DNA from: an uncultured bacterium
GTDB lineage: Bacteria; Planctomycetota; UBA8742; UBA2392
Direction of reading: 5' to 3'
DNA length: 64,000 bases
Assembly (NCBI GenBank): GCA_938014885.1
Contig: CALLQI010000018.1
Span: forward strand, 558,001 to 622,000
Under the pieces are notes generated by a model, which saw only the letters and a list, made by a program, of their open reading frames with translations, did no database searches and was not told the origin of the DNA. Below, in pieces: positions 32,846-41,599 of this stretch (position 1 is its first letter; every line of letters starts with the position of its first letter). Made by a program: the position numbers and the translations under genes.

Positions 32846-33019
32846 ATGACTACGAACGTGTTTTCGCTGGCTGGAGGCGAGGTCACTGTCTGGGCGGAGG
32901 CTGGGGGTCCACTTTGCATTCGCGCCGTGGCGTCGGCTGGCGACCCTGTTGAGCTGGCCGAGCATGAGGTGCGCGAGTTGATCGCTGTGCTGCAGAAGCT
33001 GCTTGCAAGGCTTGATTAA
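32846..33019 (+). CDS. Very small hypothetical protein (57 residues)
   Basis: ATG 32846 to TAA 33019 encodes 57 residues beginning MTTNVFSLAGGEVTVW and ending in an ELAEHEVRELIAVLQ helix. An AGGG lies about 9 nt upstream. The pattern of a short beta-sheet with GDPVELAEHE and a terminal amphipathic helix is seen in small bacterial proteins of unknown function; the similarity is from memory and unverified. It is followed by a terminator. It probably forms a unit with the gene at 32447. Confidence 0.55.
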   Translation: MTTNVFSLAGGEVTVWAEAGGPLCIRAVASAGDPVELAEHEVRELIAVLQKLLARLD

Positions 33020-33130
33020 TCCGGTGCGGACTGCACCACTGCCTTACTCCGATTCGGTCCTTCGCCAACTTCGCGGCCTTCGCGTCAGCCGTTGCAGTTT
33101 CACTTGCCGCTGTAGCCACGCGCCAACGAG

Positions 33131-33163
33131 AACGGGCGCGTTTTGGTTCGCGCCCGTTGGTTT
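33131..33163. terminator. Bidirectional terminator between convergent genes
   Basis: AACGGGCGCG (33131-33140) pairs with CGCGCCCGTT (33149-33158) around TTTTGGTT; GGTTT follows on the plus strand. It separates the small-gene pair from the VOC gene on the other strand. Confidence 0.7.
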
Positions 33164-33185
33164 GCTGCTGACTCAGGACTTTTGA

Positions 33186-33746
33186 TCAGGCCGTGCCGCC
33201 TTCGGGCGTCATCAGCGCGATCACTCCGCCTGTGGGGTCCTGGATGATGCAGAAGCGTCCCACCTGCGGGATGTCTGTTGGCGGGTGAATGCCCACGCCG
33301 CCGAGGCTCTGGGCCTTCTCCCAGCGCATGTCCACGTTGTCCACCGCGATGTAGCTCATCCAGTGCGGCGGCAGTTGCTCTGGAAATTGCGGCGCGGCCA
33401 TCTTCATGATTCCGGCTACCGACTTGGGCCCGCTGGTCATCAGGCGATAGATGCCCTGTTCACCCATTGGCCAGTCGTTGTGGCCCCAGCCCAGCAGCTT
33501 TTCAAAGAAGCTGACGGCGCCCGCATCATCGCGGGTCATCAATTCGTTCCACATGAATTCGCCGTGTGCGGGCTTTGGCGGCTGGCTGGGCGCTGCGTCA
33601 GCCTTCTTCACGGCTTTCTTGGCGGCTTTCTTTGCCGGCTTCTTTGCTGGCTTGCGGGCAACCTTCTTCGCAGCCTTCTTCGCGGGCTTCTTCGCGGCCT
33701 TCTTTGCCGGCTTCTTTGCTGCTTTCTTTGCGGGTTTCTTAGCCAT
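33186..33746 (-). CDS. VOC-family protein fused to a histone H1-like lysine/alanine tail
   Basis: Of 186 residues, the first 49 are nearly pure KKPAKKAA-type repeats, like bacterial histone H1 tails. Residues from about 60 on form one VOC (glyoxalase-like) module opening with EFMWNELMTRDD and closing with DPTGGVIALMTPEGG. It is closest in this window to the modules of the protein at 18196-18981. The tail should make the protein DNA- or polyanion-bound. A DNA-tethered VOC protein is unusual; whether the module is an enzyme or only a binding fold is unknown. The tail codons are a simple repeat, so length may vary between strains. Confidence 0.88.
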   Translation of the reverse strand: MAKKPAKKAAKKPAKKAAKKPAKKAAKKVARKPAKKPAKKAAKKAVKKADAAPSQPPKPAHGEFMWNELMTRDDAGAVSFFEKLLGWGHNDWPMGEQGIYRLMTSGPKSVAGIMKMAAPQFPEQLPPHWMSYIAVDNVDMRWEKAQSLGGVGIHPPTDIPQVGRFCIIQDPTGGVIALMTPEGGTA

Positions 33747-33763
33747 GTTGGCTCCTTGGGTGG

Positions 33764-35461
33764 GTGGGCCTGCACGTTATCTTCGCGCCGGGCAACTTGG
33801 TACTTTCTAGAATCCGCCCGGCGCCCTTTGCGTCCTACAATACAGCTACCCCGCAATGCTCCCTTACAGGCGCAACCGTGTTCTCGGCCGAAGACACATA
33901 CCTGTTTGCACACAGCGCCTATCGCGAGGTGGCCTACCAGCTGCAGTTGCCCTCATCGCGCGCGGCCATGCACCGGCTTGCACTCGAGATCATGGAGCAC
34001 GTCCACGCCGCCGACCTCGGCCGCGTAAGCCTTGAACTTGCCCAGCACGCGCGGCTCGGCGCCGATGACCTTGACCCGGCTGCGGCGGCCGCACTGACCA
34101 GCCGCGAGGCCGCGCACCTGTCCCGGGCGCTACCGCGAGCCGCGGCCGCCTACCAGCACGCTTCCGTGATCACGGCGGCCCGCCGGCTTGCGGCGATTGC
34201 GAGCGACCCCGCGACACGCCTGGATGCGCTGCATCGGCTCGCCACGGCGTTGCGGACGACGGGCCACTTGCCCGAAGCGCAGCGCGCCCTGGAGGAGCTT
34301 GAGGCCGCGGCCGACGCTCCGCCCGGCACGCGCGCGACCGCCCTGATTGCGCTGGCCGAAATCGAGATCGTGCGCGGGCACCACGCGCAGGCCGAAGCCA
34401 TCCTGGACCGCGTGCATGAGCTCGCGACGCAGCAGGGGGACCCGACAGTGCTGGGCCGCGAGCTGCAGTACCGCGCCCACCTGAAGGAAAGCACCGGCGA
34501 TTTCGCGGGGGCCGAAGCCCTGATCGCCCGCGCCCTGCACAAGTTTGAGCAGGTCAAGGACAGCACCTGGCTGAATGCCAGCCTTGGCAACCTGGCCAAC
34601 GTCTACGGCGCAACCGGTCGGCGCGAACAGGCCGTGGCGACCTACCGGCAACTGCTGGGGCGCTTCCGCGCCGACGAGCAGGCGGCCAGCGTCGCCGTCG
34701 CCCACTCGAATATGGGTCGTCAATTGATGCTGCTGGGCCGTTACGCCGAGGCCGAAGATGCGCTGAAGGTGGCGTTGCGCATCCATCGCGAGCACGGCAA
34801 CCGCTCATCACTCAGCTTCGCGCTGATGTCGTCGGCCGAGCTTGCATTGCTGCAAGGCGAACTGGACCAGTCCGGCCGCGACATTGACGAAGCCATCGCG
34901 ATTTCGCGCGAAGACGGCTACCACATGCGCTACGCCGCCTGCCTGGGCGTGCGCGCGGGCCTGTGGTTGCTGCTGGGCCACGAAGACCAGGCCCAGGAAG
35001 CCGCCGAAGAATCCCGCACCGAATTCGAAGCCGCCGGCGGCGCGGCCTTTGTGGCCGAGTATGTGGACGTGTATCGCCTGCGCATCGCGGCGTCGCTGGC
35101 GGCCGGCGCGCGGCCTCAGGGCAAGGCGACGTCGCGGATTGCCGCCGGGCCGCCCGACCCGCGCTGGATTGCGGTGGCGCGGCTGATCCTGAAGGGGATG
35201 CAGCAGCAACTTGCGCAGCGCAAGGCGCGACAGGGCACGCAGTTGCAGCAGGCCGTGGATGCGGGCAACAGGCTGCTGCATGAGCTGGAACTGGCCCGGG
35301 CGGAAAGGCGCCCCGCCTTGGTGTTTCGCGGCTGGATGCCCGCCGAACTTACGCAGCCGCAACGCGCTGCCTTGCTGCAGCGCATGCAAAAGCGCAGCCG
35401 CGCCGAGTATGACGCGTTGCGGCAATACCAGCCGCAGCTCTTCGCCGATCTGCACGCCTGA
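33764..35461 (+). CDS. TPR-repeat protein resembling the C-terminal half of a STAND/AAA ATPase
   Basis: The frame opens at GTG 33764; GTG 33878 (MFSAEDTYLFAHS) is a more natural start, giving 527 residues. The first recognisable stretch, YLFAHSAYREVAYQL followed by RAAMHRLALEIME, is the segment that normally links the AAA/STAND ATPase to the TPR array in large signalling proteins (kinase- or cyclase-linked). About ten tetratricopeptide-like helical pairs follow to residue 450, then an alanine/arginine-rich tail. No ATPase domain can fit upstream, because a VOC gene starts 17 bp before. It is therefore either a truncated relic or a stand-alone TPR adaptor. Confidence 0.72.
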   Translation: MGLHVIFAPGNLVLSRIRPAPFASYNTATPQCSLTGATVFSAEDTYLFAHSAYREVAYQLQLPSSRAAMHRLALEIMEHVHAADLGRVSLELAQHARLGADDLDPAAAAALTSREAAHLSRALPRAAAAYQHASVITAARRLAAIASDPATRLDALHRLATALRTTGHLPEAQRALEELEAAADAPPGTRATALIALAEIEIVRGHHAQAEAILDRVHELATQQGDPTVLGRELQYRAHLKESTGDFAGAEALIARALHKFEQVKDSTWLNASLGNLANVYGATGRREQAVATYRQLLGRFRADEQAASVAVAHSNMGRQLMLLGRYAEAEDALKVALRIHREHGNRSSLSFALMSSAELALLQGELDQSGRDIDEAIAISREDGYHMRYAACLGVRAGLWLLLGHEDQAQEAAEESRTEFEAAGGAAFVAEYVDVYRLRIAASLAAGARPQGKATSRIAAGPPDPRWIAVARLILKGMQQQLAQRKARQGTQLQQAVDAGNRLLHELELARAERRPALVFRGWMPAELTQPQRAALLQRMQKRSRAEYDALRQYQPQLFADLHA

Positions 35462-35544
35462 ATCGCGCGGGGACGGCTTTGCCGGAAAGGCGGCGCGCGC
35501 CGACGCCACCCAAGGGCAACATGGTGCGTTGGCGGAGGCCTAAC

Positions 35545-36819
35545 ATGACTCACACTCGTATGTCTCGCATTCCACAAGTCGCAATGCTGCTGGCGTGTGT
35601 GCTGGTGCCTTCGCTGTTGCGGGCCAACATGGCGCCGCATCCCCGCACGGGGCCGGCGCTGGATGCGATCCCGCTTCCCGGCCACTCGATCCAGCCGCTG
35701 AAGCTGGCGGACCAGGATGCGCTGGAAGTCGAGATGGTGTCCGAGCAGGTGGACATGACGTTTGAACGGGTAAAGTCCACGTCGTTGCTGACCGTGTCGG
35801 TGACCTTCATGTTCAAGAACCACGCCGCCAATGATGCCGACTTGCCGGTGATCTACCCGATCGGGCGGCGCGACACGATGACCGAGTTCGCGGTGCAGCA
35901 CGACGGCATCAAGCAGAAGTTCAAGCAGAAGCGAAAGGCCGCTGACGACAGCCCGAACTCGCGGGGCAAGCCAACCCCGGAGGTCTGGTACTACGAGTGG
36001 GACTGCACATTCCCGGCCGATGAGACCATGGTGATCCGCATCGACTACACGCTGAAGCTGAACGCCATCGGGCGTACCGGTTACACCGTAAGCACCGGCG
36101 GGTCATGGAAAGGCAAGATCGCCAAGTCGGTGCTGACATTGACGGCATCCCCAACTGACTGGGGCTACGTGCGCAGCTTTGGCCCGCTGCAGGGTGCGCA
36201 GGCAGCCGAGGGTCGGGTTATCTGGAACTACACCGACTACGACCCCGGCACCGAACACGACATCTGGATCGAACACAACGACGAAACCCTGGATGAGGCC
36301 TGCGCACGGTTGGCATCCAACACCGACTCATGGACCAACCGGGTGCAGATATGCGAGCTGCGAAGCCGCGGATTCTACGCCATGGGTGCCGTGTCCCACT
36401 CCAAGGACACATTGCGCCGATACCGGCAGGCACTGGCCGCCCTGATTGATGAGGCCGAACAGAAAGAAGACCGACTGGTCCTGCCGGCCACAGAGAAAAC
36501 GCCGATCTATATGGAAACACCGACGGGCCGCCAACTGCTGCGCACGATGGAAGGGGCGCGCACGTACATCCGGTCACCGGGCGAACTGTTTAATTGCCTG
36601 CCGCAGGTAGACTACATGGTCCAGGAGCTTGGCGACGAACCGGAGACGGTGGCGTTGGTGCGATCCTGGTACAACCTGGCGCAGGCGTTCCTGGACAAGA
36701 AGCTGTATGCCGGCAAAGGCTTGCTGGTCGCGCACACCCGCAGTGGCCTGACAGCCGCCGGGCAAGACGCGCAGAACTGGGTCGCCACCAAGAAGGATTG
36801 GCTGGCTGCGCGGGAGTAG
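35545..36819 (+). CDS. Secreted protein of unknown function, paralogue of the 41600-42856 gene
   Basis: The 424-residue protein starts at ATG 35545 with GGAGG 6 nt upstream and has a signal peptide (residues about 1-26). No known domain is recognised; the beta-rich middle carries STGGSWKGKIAKSV and YDPGTEHDIWI segments. It aligns end to end with the product read from 41600-42856 (shared PLPGH, MVSEQVD, GRTGYTVSTGG, KLYAG), but has no internal stop, and so serves as the intact reference for that gene. The gene between it and the preceding TPR protein is absent; spacing is 83 bp. Confidence 0.83.
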   Translation: MTHTRMSRIPQVAMLLACVLVPSLLRANMAPHPRTGPALDAIPLPGHSIQPLKLADQDALEVEMVSEQVDMTFERVKSTSLLTVSVTFMFKNHAANDADLPVIYPIGRRDTMTEFAVQHDGIKQKFKQKRKAADDSPNSRGKPTPEVWYYEWDCTFPADETMVIRIDYTLKLNAIGRTGYTVSTGGSWKGKIAKSVLTLTASPTDWGYVRSFGPLQGAQAAEGRVIWNYTDYDPGTEHDIWIEHNDETLDEACARLASNTDSWTNRVQICELRSRGFYAMGAVSHSKDTLRRYRQALAALIDEAEQKEDRLVLPATEKTPIYMETPTGRQLLRTMEGARTYIRSPGELFNCLPQVDYMVQELGDEPETVALVRSWYNLAQAFLDKKLYAGKGLLVAHTRSGLTAAGQDAQNWVATKKDWLAARE

Positions 36820-37067
36820 TGGTTGGCCGGGGCGAATTGGTATCGGCTCGGTGCGCAACGGGGGCACCAAAATGGAACCGCGTACCCGGTTGAGCCTTGA
36901 GGCACAACTCAGCCCCGAACCCTGGAAATCCATAACTAATGCTATGCCAGCACCTTATGACTCAGATGCTGGTGAACTGAGGGTTTCTTTGAATTGCTTT
37001 AGGTATTGGCACATGGTGCGCTAACATGCTGGCCGAGGAAGCATCAACTCAAACTGGGAGGCGTGGC

Positions 37068-37892
37068 ATGAAGAAGATACTCGCATCGATGGCTGCCCTG
37101 GCCTTTGTGGTCTGCGCTGGTTCACTGAACGCGCAAACGACCGCTGAGCTGGACAGCCCTGACAAGTCCAAGACGGACGCCCACGACCGCCCGATCGGCG
37201 GCGTGACGCTGAAGCTTCCGGCCCCGGCGACTCCGCCGACCACCCCGCCGGAACCCAGCCCGGCACCCCCGACCCAGAACCCCACACCCCCGAGCGAAGG
37301 CGAAGACATTCCGCCCAGCGAAACCCCGCCGGCTCCGCCCCCGCCGGAAGATCCGCCGACCTATTACGGCGAGCCCGTCACCGGTAAGTTCGCCTTCCTG
37401 CTTGACGCCAGCGGCAGCATGTACGGCAGCCGCGTCGCCAGCATGCGCGCTGAAACCACAAGCGTAATCGGCGACCTGACCGAGAACGACGAGTTCGACT
37501 GCTGCGCCTATGACAGCGCGACCCCGGCCAGCCAGCACTACACCAAGTTCATGTGGGGCGCTCTGCTGCCCGCGACGGACGGCAACAAGTCCAGCGCGAT
37601 CAGCTGGGTCAACGGCCCCGCCACGAACCCGGGCGGCGGCACTCCGACCTACGCCTGCTTGAAGCGTTCGTGCGAGATCTACCCCGCCGACCTGACCAAG
37701 ATGTTCCTGCTCACGGACGGCAGCCCCAACGTCAGCGGAAGCAGCAGCCAGATCCTGGCCGACTTCCCGACCTGGTGGAACAAGTTCGAAGACACCACGC
37801 TGGTCTGCATCTGCATCGGTGGCTACGGCGCCGCCCAGCAGTTCATGCAGCAGCTCGCGGCCCTGGCCGGCGGTGTCTACATCGCGGCATAA
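37068..37892 (+). CDS. Secreted von Willebrand factor A domain protein
   Basis: The 274-residue protein starts at ATG 37068 with GGAGG upstream and has a signal peptide (MKKILASMAALAFVVCAGSLNAQ). A proline-rich linker (about 48-98) leads to one vWA domain with an intact metal-ion adhesion site: DASGS from D113, a threonine in GGGTPTY, and LLTDGSPN. Six or so cysteines in the domain could form disulfides outside the cell. It is followed by a strong terminator. A surface-adhesion role is likely; the ligand is unknown. Confidence 0.9.
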   Translation: MKKILASMAALAFVVCAGSLNAQTTAELDSPDKSKTDAHDRPIGGVTLKLPAPATPPTTPPEPSPAPPTQNPTPPSEGEDIPPSETPPAPPPPEDPPTYYGEPVTGKFAFLLDASGSMYGSRVASMRAETTSVIGDLTENDEFDCCAYDSATPASQHYTKFMWGALLPATDGNKSSAISWVNGPATNPGGGTPTYACLKRSCEIYPADLTKMFLLTDGSPNVSGSSSQILADFPTWWNKFEDTTLVCICIGGYGAAQQFMQQLAALAGGVYIAA

Positions 37893-37911
37893 GGACTGAG
37901 TCATCCAATCA

Positions 37912-37941
37912 GGGGGAGCCTGCGGGCTCCCCCTTCTTCTT
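37912..37941 (+). terminator. Terminator of the vWA gene
   Basis: GGGGGAGCC (37912-37920) and GGCTCCCCC (37925-37933) pair around TGCG, followed by TTCTTCTT, 19 bp after the stop. Confidence 0.88.
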
Positions 37942-37993
37942 GGTTGGCACCAAAGCTTGCGTCGGCGCAAACCGTGGGCACAATAGGACAAGC

Positions 37994-39226
37994 ATGTCCG
38001 GAACAGCATCCAACCACGACCCAAACCGCCGCCGATTCCTGCATGCGGCGCTGGGTGCACCACTGCTGCTGGCAGCTTGCGGCGGCAACGGCGTGGCCAA
38101 TACGCCCGGCAACTCCGCCAACGCGCCCGGCAACACCGCCAAGACGCCGGACCAGGCGTCCAAGTACCCGGCGCTGCGCGGCACCGTAATCGGCCCCGGC
38201 CGCGCCAAGGACCAGGACACCGGCGAAATGGCCTTCTTCCTGGGGCTGCTGGATCTGGACAGATCGGCCGACAGCCTGCGCGTTGCCAACGACATCGGTT
38301 TCTTCGGCCACGGCGTCACGCCCAACCCGGTCAAGCCGAAAACCGCCGTGATCTTTGAAAAGCACGGCAAAGGCAGCTGCGAAGTAGACCTTGCCGCAGC
38401 CAAACTGATCCGCCGTATCACCACCGTAGCCGACCGCGAGTTCTACGGACACGGCGCCTTCACCCCCGACGGCAAGACACTGTTTGCGGCCGAAGCCATC
38501 GTCGGCGATGGCAGCTACGACGGCGTGATCGCCGTGCGCGACGGCAGCAGTTTTGAGCTGCAGGGCGAATTCCCGACCTTCGGCATTGCACCCCACGACT
38601 GCCATCTCGTGGACGAGGGCAAGACACTCGTGATCACCAACGGCGGCGCGCCGATGGATGCCGACGGCCCGGAAGGCGAACCCTGCATCAGTTACGTCGA
38701 CATCAAGTCGCGCGAGCTGCGCCAGAAACTCACGTTCCGCAACAAGCGCGTGAATGCCGGCCACATCGCAATCACCGGCAAGGGCGAGGTCGCCTGCGTT
38801 TCCGCCCCGCGCGGTGGCATTGCCGATAGCGCGCCGGACTGGCTTGGCAGCATTCACTTCTTTGACCCGGTCAAGGGCCGCATGACTGAGCCCGACGACC
38901 CGGTGTTGGGCAGAATGAAGGGCGAGACGCTGAGCGTCGCAATCCACGAGCCCAGCATGATTGTCGGTGCCACCAACCCCAGCGGCGACCTCATCACTTT
39001 CTGGGATTTCCGCACCGGCAAGCTGGTCAAGGCCATTGAAGGCGAGTTCAAATGGCCGCGCGGCATTTCGTGCACTTTGGACCGCAAGTTCTTTGTCGTC
39101 ACATATCACCAGTCCACCAGCCTGGTGCTGATCGACGCCGAAACGCTTACGCCCGTGGCATCCAGCATAGTGGCCACCACGTACATGAGTGGTTCACACA
39201 ATCTTGTGTACCAACTGCCGGCCTGA
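37994..39226 (+). CDS. DUF1513-type Tat-exported lipoprotein
   Basis: The 410-residue protein begins with a twin-arginine signal (NRRRFLHAALGAP) ending in a lipobox-like LLAACGG, so it should be folded before export and lipidated. The mature part is a beta-propeller-like protein with repeats such as GHGAFTPDGKTLFAAE, APHDCHLVDEGKTLVITNGG and GLDYxF-like strands, fitting the DUF1513 family, often found with imelysin and iron-uptake genes. None is adjacent here. The ATG at 37994 is chosen because the longer frame upstream overlaps the vWA gene. Confidence 0.82.
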   Translation: MSGTASNHDPNRRRFLHAALGAPLLLAACGGNGVANTPGNSANAPGNTAKTPDQASKYPALRGTVIGPGRAKDQDTGEMAFFLGLLDLDRSADSLRVANDIGFFGHGVTPNPVKPKTAVIFEKHGKGSCEVDLAAAKLIRRITTVADREFYGHGAFTPDGKTLFAAEAIVGDGSYDGVIAVRDGSSFELQGEFPTFGIAPHDCHLVDEGKTLVITNGGAPMDADGPEGEPCISYVDIKSRELRQKLTFRNKRVNAGHIAITGKGEVACVSAPRGGIADSAPDWLGSIHFFDPVKGRMTEPDDPVLGRMKGETLSVAIHEPSMIVGATNPSGDLITFWDFRTGKLVKAIEGEFKWPRGISCTLDRKFFVVTYHQSTSLVLIDAETLTPVASSIVATTYMSGSHNLVYQLPA

Positions 39227-39266
39227 CGCCGTTGGCCGCGCGCGCGCGCCGTGGTAGAACCAAGCC

Positions 39267-41528
39267 ATGGCACTGCGCAACAACCAGCAACCTGACGAAG
39301 GCGACGTACTGCGCGAGATCGCGACCCGCAAAATCGAGGCCGAGCGCCTTCGCGTACAACAACTGGCAGCGGAAAACGAAAAGCTGCGCGCCATGGGTGC
39401 TGACCTGCAGAAAAAGATCAGCATCGCCAACGCCCGCGTGGCCGAGCTGGAGAAAAAGCTGCGGCTGTCGCTGACCGACCAGGAAAAGAACTTCAAGCAG
39501 GAACTCAGCGACGAACGCCAGCAACTGCTGAACGAGCTGAAGGACCTGAAGGAACGCTCTGCGATCGAAATGCAGCGCGAACGCGACCGCTGGGAAAAGC
39601 GCGTCGCCGACCTGGAAGCCCGCCACCTCAAAGATGTTGAACGCCTGCAACAGCGCGGCGAACGCGAGATCCAAAAGGTTGCCGGCACGGCCGAAACCAT
39701 GGAGTCGCGGCTGGCCGACCTGCAGGAAGCGCTGGAGGGCGAACGCGCCGCCCGCGCCGAAGCCGAAGGCCGGCTGCGAGCATTGGACCAGACCGCCAAG
39801 CGCATCGGGGTGCGCACCGGCCAGGTCACGGGCTTTGAGGTGGACACGCCCGAAGAACTGTTGAACGTGCTGTCGGAAGTGGACGCCGAAGCCCCGCTGA
39901 AGCTGCTGCGCGCCAACGTGCGCACGCTGCGCAACGCCGCCGCCAATGTCGAACGCGCCTTTGCACGCGCCCTGAAGGCCGACGAAGGCCGCGCCGAGTT
40001 GCATGAGGCCGGCACCGCCTTCGCGGCCGCACGCACGGTGCCCGACACCGACAGCCTGCCACCCGCGCCGGGGCAGCTTGTGGAAGAGTCGTTCGCGATC
40101 ATCGCGGAAGAAGTGGCCGACCGCATGAAGGGCCGGCATTACTCGGCGCTGATCGGGGCCATGGCCAATGAGCTGGTGCGCGTGCTGCGGGGCCAGCGCG
40201 AAGGGCTTGAGAAGCTGCAGCGCCTGGTGGACATTGCCGAAGGCACTGAGCTCGCGACGGCGGCCCGCCTGCTGCTGAAGGGTGCCACAAGCCACCAGCA
40301 GGAAATTGCGGCCGCGCAGCTTGTGGCCAATGAGCTGAAGCAGGTGCAGCTTGAGGCGCGCGAACAGAAGGGCAAGGTCAAGAAGCTTTACGCCAGCGCC
40401 GAAAGTGGCATGGCCGGCGAATGGGCGCTGAACGCGATCCAGGCTTTGGCGGCGCTGCAACCGCTGCCCGCACCGGACCGCGACGCCGTGAAACGCCCCA
40501 CCTACGAACGCGTGGTCGAAAGCGCCAAACTGGTGCAGGAACGCATCGACGCCGCCATGAACCTGGGGGCCGGTGCCGAGGCCGGCCTGCGCGAAGCCGA
40601 CGAGGCTTTCTCTGGCCTGGAAGGGCTTGTGCAGGCGGCCGGCGAGCTGCTGGTGGCCGCGCGCCGCGAACTGATGAGCAAGGTGGAGGGCGAGCAGGAC
40701 GCGCGCCTGAAGCTGAACGCAGCCCGCGAAGCCGTGGCCCGGGTAGGCAAGCGCGGCCAGCGCGCGGTCAGCATCTACGACGACATCAACAAGTCGCTCG
40801 AGATGCTGCTGAACCAGTGGAAGGCGACCTACAAGGCCTACTCAGGCATGTCGCGCGACCTTGACCGTATCGAGGCCAGCATCGAAGGCGCCATGCTGGA
40901 CATCAACCAGCCGCTGGAATCGGAACAAGGCAAGAAGCTGTACCAGATCATTCACGATCTGTCGGAGCACCTGCCGGAGTTCCGCAGCCTCGCGATTCTG
41001 AAGCAGCGCCTGTTCTTTCACCTCGAGAATGCCAAGCAGCGCGTCTGGGAACTCAAAACCGTGCGCGAGACGGCAGGCCGGGTGCTGCGCGCGATAGGCG
41101 ACCCCCAGCCATCGGACTACGCCCGCAACTGGCAGCTTTCCATGGCCCGCCTCTACGACTCCTGGGCCTATCTGGAAGAAGTGCGCGGCGGCACGCACAG
41201 CCGGCTGGCCGTTGCGGCCGAACAGATTGAGCCCGTGTTCAACGAGGTGATGATCTGGGCCAGCAGCAGCAACGTGAACCAGCTGAACCAGGCTGAACTG
41301 GATGACCTGCTGCTCACGGCGGCCTACGTGCGGCGGCTCAAGCGCGCCGTGCTCGGCATCCACGACCTGAGCCAGAAGATGGGCGGCCCGGTCAGCACGG
41401 TGACGGCCCAATTCGAGCACAGCCTCGACGGCATCAAGTACCCGCCCGAATGGCAGCACGTGCTCGAACGCCTGCGACGCCCAGCCAGCGAGCCTGAAGG
41501 CGAACCCGCCACCGAACGCGAACGGTAG
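39267..41528 (+). CDS. Large cytoplasmic coiled-coil protein
   Basis: The 753-residue protein has no signal peptide or membrane segment. Residues 15-180 are a continuous, highly charged coiled coil with heptad leucines. The remainder is helical, rich in alanine, glutamate and arginine, with a less regular C-terminal globular part from about residue 540. No enzyme motif is seen. It could be a filament-forming or scaffold protein; that is inference from architecture only. It is bounded by a terminator at 41551-41576. Confidence 0.8.
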   Translation: MALRNNQQPDEGDVLREIATRKIEAERLRVQQLAAENEKLRAMGADLQKKISIANARVAELEKKLRLSLTDQEKNFKQELSDERQQLLNELKDLKERSAIEMQRERDRWEKRVADLEARHLKDVERLQQRGEREIQKVAGTAETMESRLADLQEALEGERAARAEAEGRLRALDQTAKRIGVRTGQVTGFEVDTPEELLNVLSEVDAEAPLKLLRANVRTLRNAAANVERAFARALKADEGRAELHEAGTAFAAARTVPDTDSLPPAPGQLVEESFAIIAEEVADRMKGRHYSALIGAMANELVRVLRGQREGLEKLQRLVDIAEGTELATAARLLLKGATSHQQEIAAAQLVANELKQVQLEAREQKGKVKKLYASAESGMAGEWALNAIQALAALQPLPAPDRDAVKRPTYERVVESAKLVQERIDAAMNLGAGAEAGLREADEAFSGLEGLVQAAGELLVAARRELMSKVEGEQDARLKLNAAREAVARVGKRGQRAVSIYDDINKSLEMLLNQWKATYKAYSGMSRDLDRIEASIEGAMLDINQPLESEQGKKLYQIIHDLSEHLPEFRSLAILKQRLFFHLENAKQRVWELKTVRETAGRVLRAIGDPQPSDYARNWQLSMARLYDSWAYLEEVRGGTHSRLAVAAEQIEPVFNEVMIWASSSNVNQLNQAELDDLLLTAAYVRRLKRAVLGIHDLSQKMGGPVSTVTAQFEHSLDGIKYPPEWQHVLERLRRPASEPEGEPATERER

Positions 41529-41550
41529 TGGTAGTGAAGGCGATAGCGAA

Positions 41551-41576
41551 AACGGGCCGCGTGAACGCGGCCCGTT
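41551..41576. terminator. Terminator between convergent genes
   Basis: AACGGGCCGC pairs with GCGGCCCGTT around GTGAAC. On the minus strand the stem ends in TTTT, so it best serves the gene at 41600-42856, whose stop is 24 bp away. Confidence 0.8.
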
Positions 41577-41599
41577 GCATTGGCGATGCACAGTGCAGA

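Noticed and set aside
37026..37067. Upstream start at 37026 for the vWA protein
   Set aside because: It would place 14 hydrophilic residues before the signal peptide, while ATG 37068 has GGAGG at good spacing.
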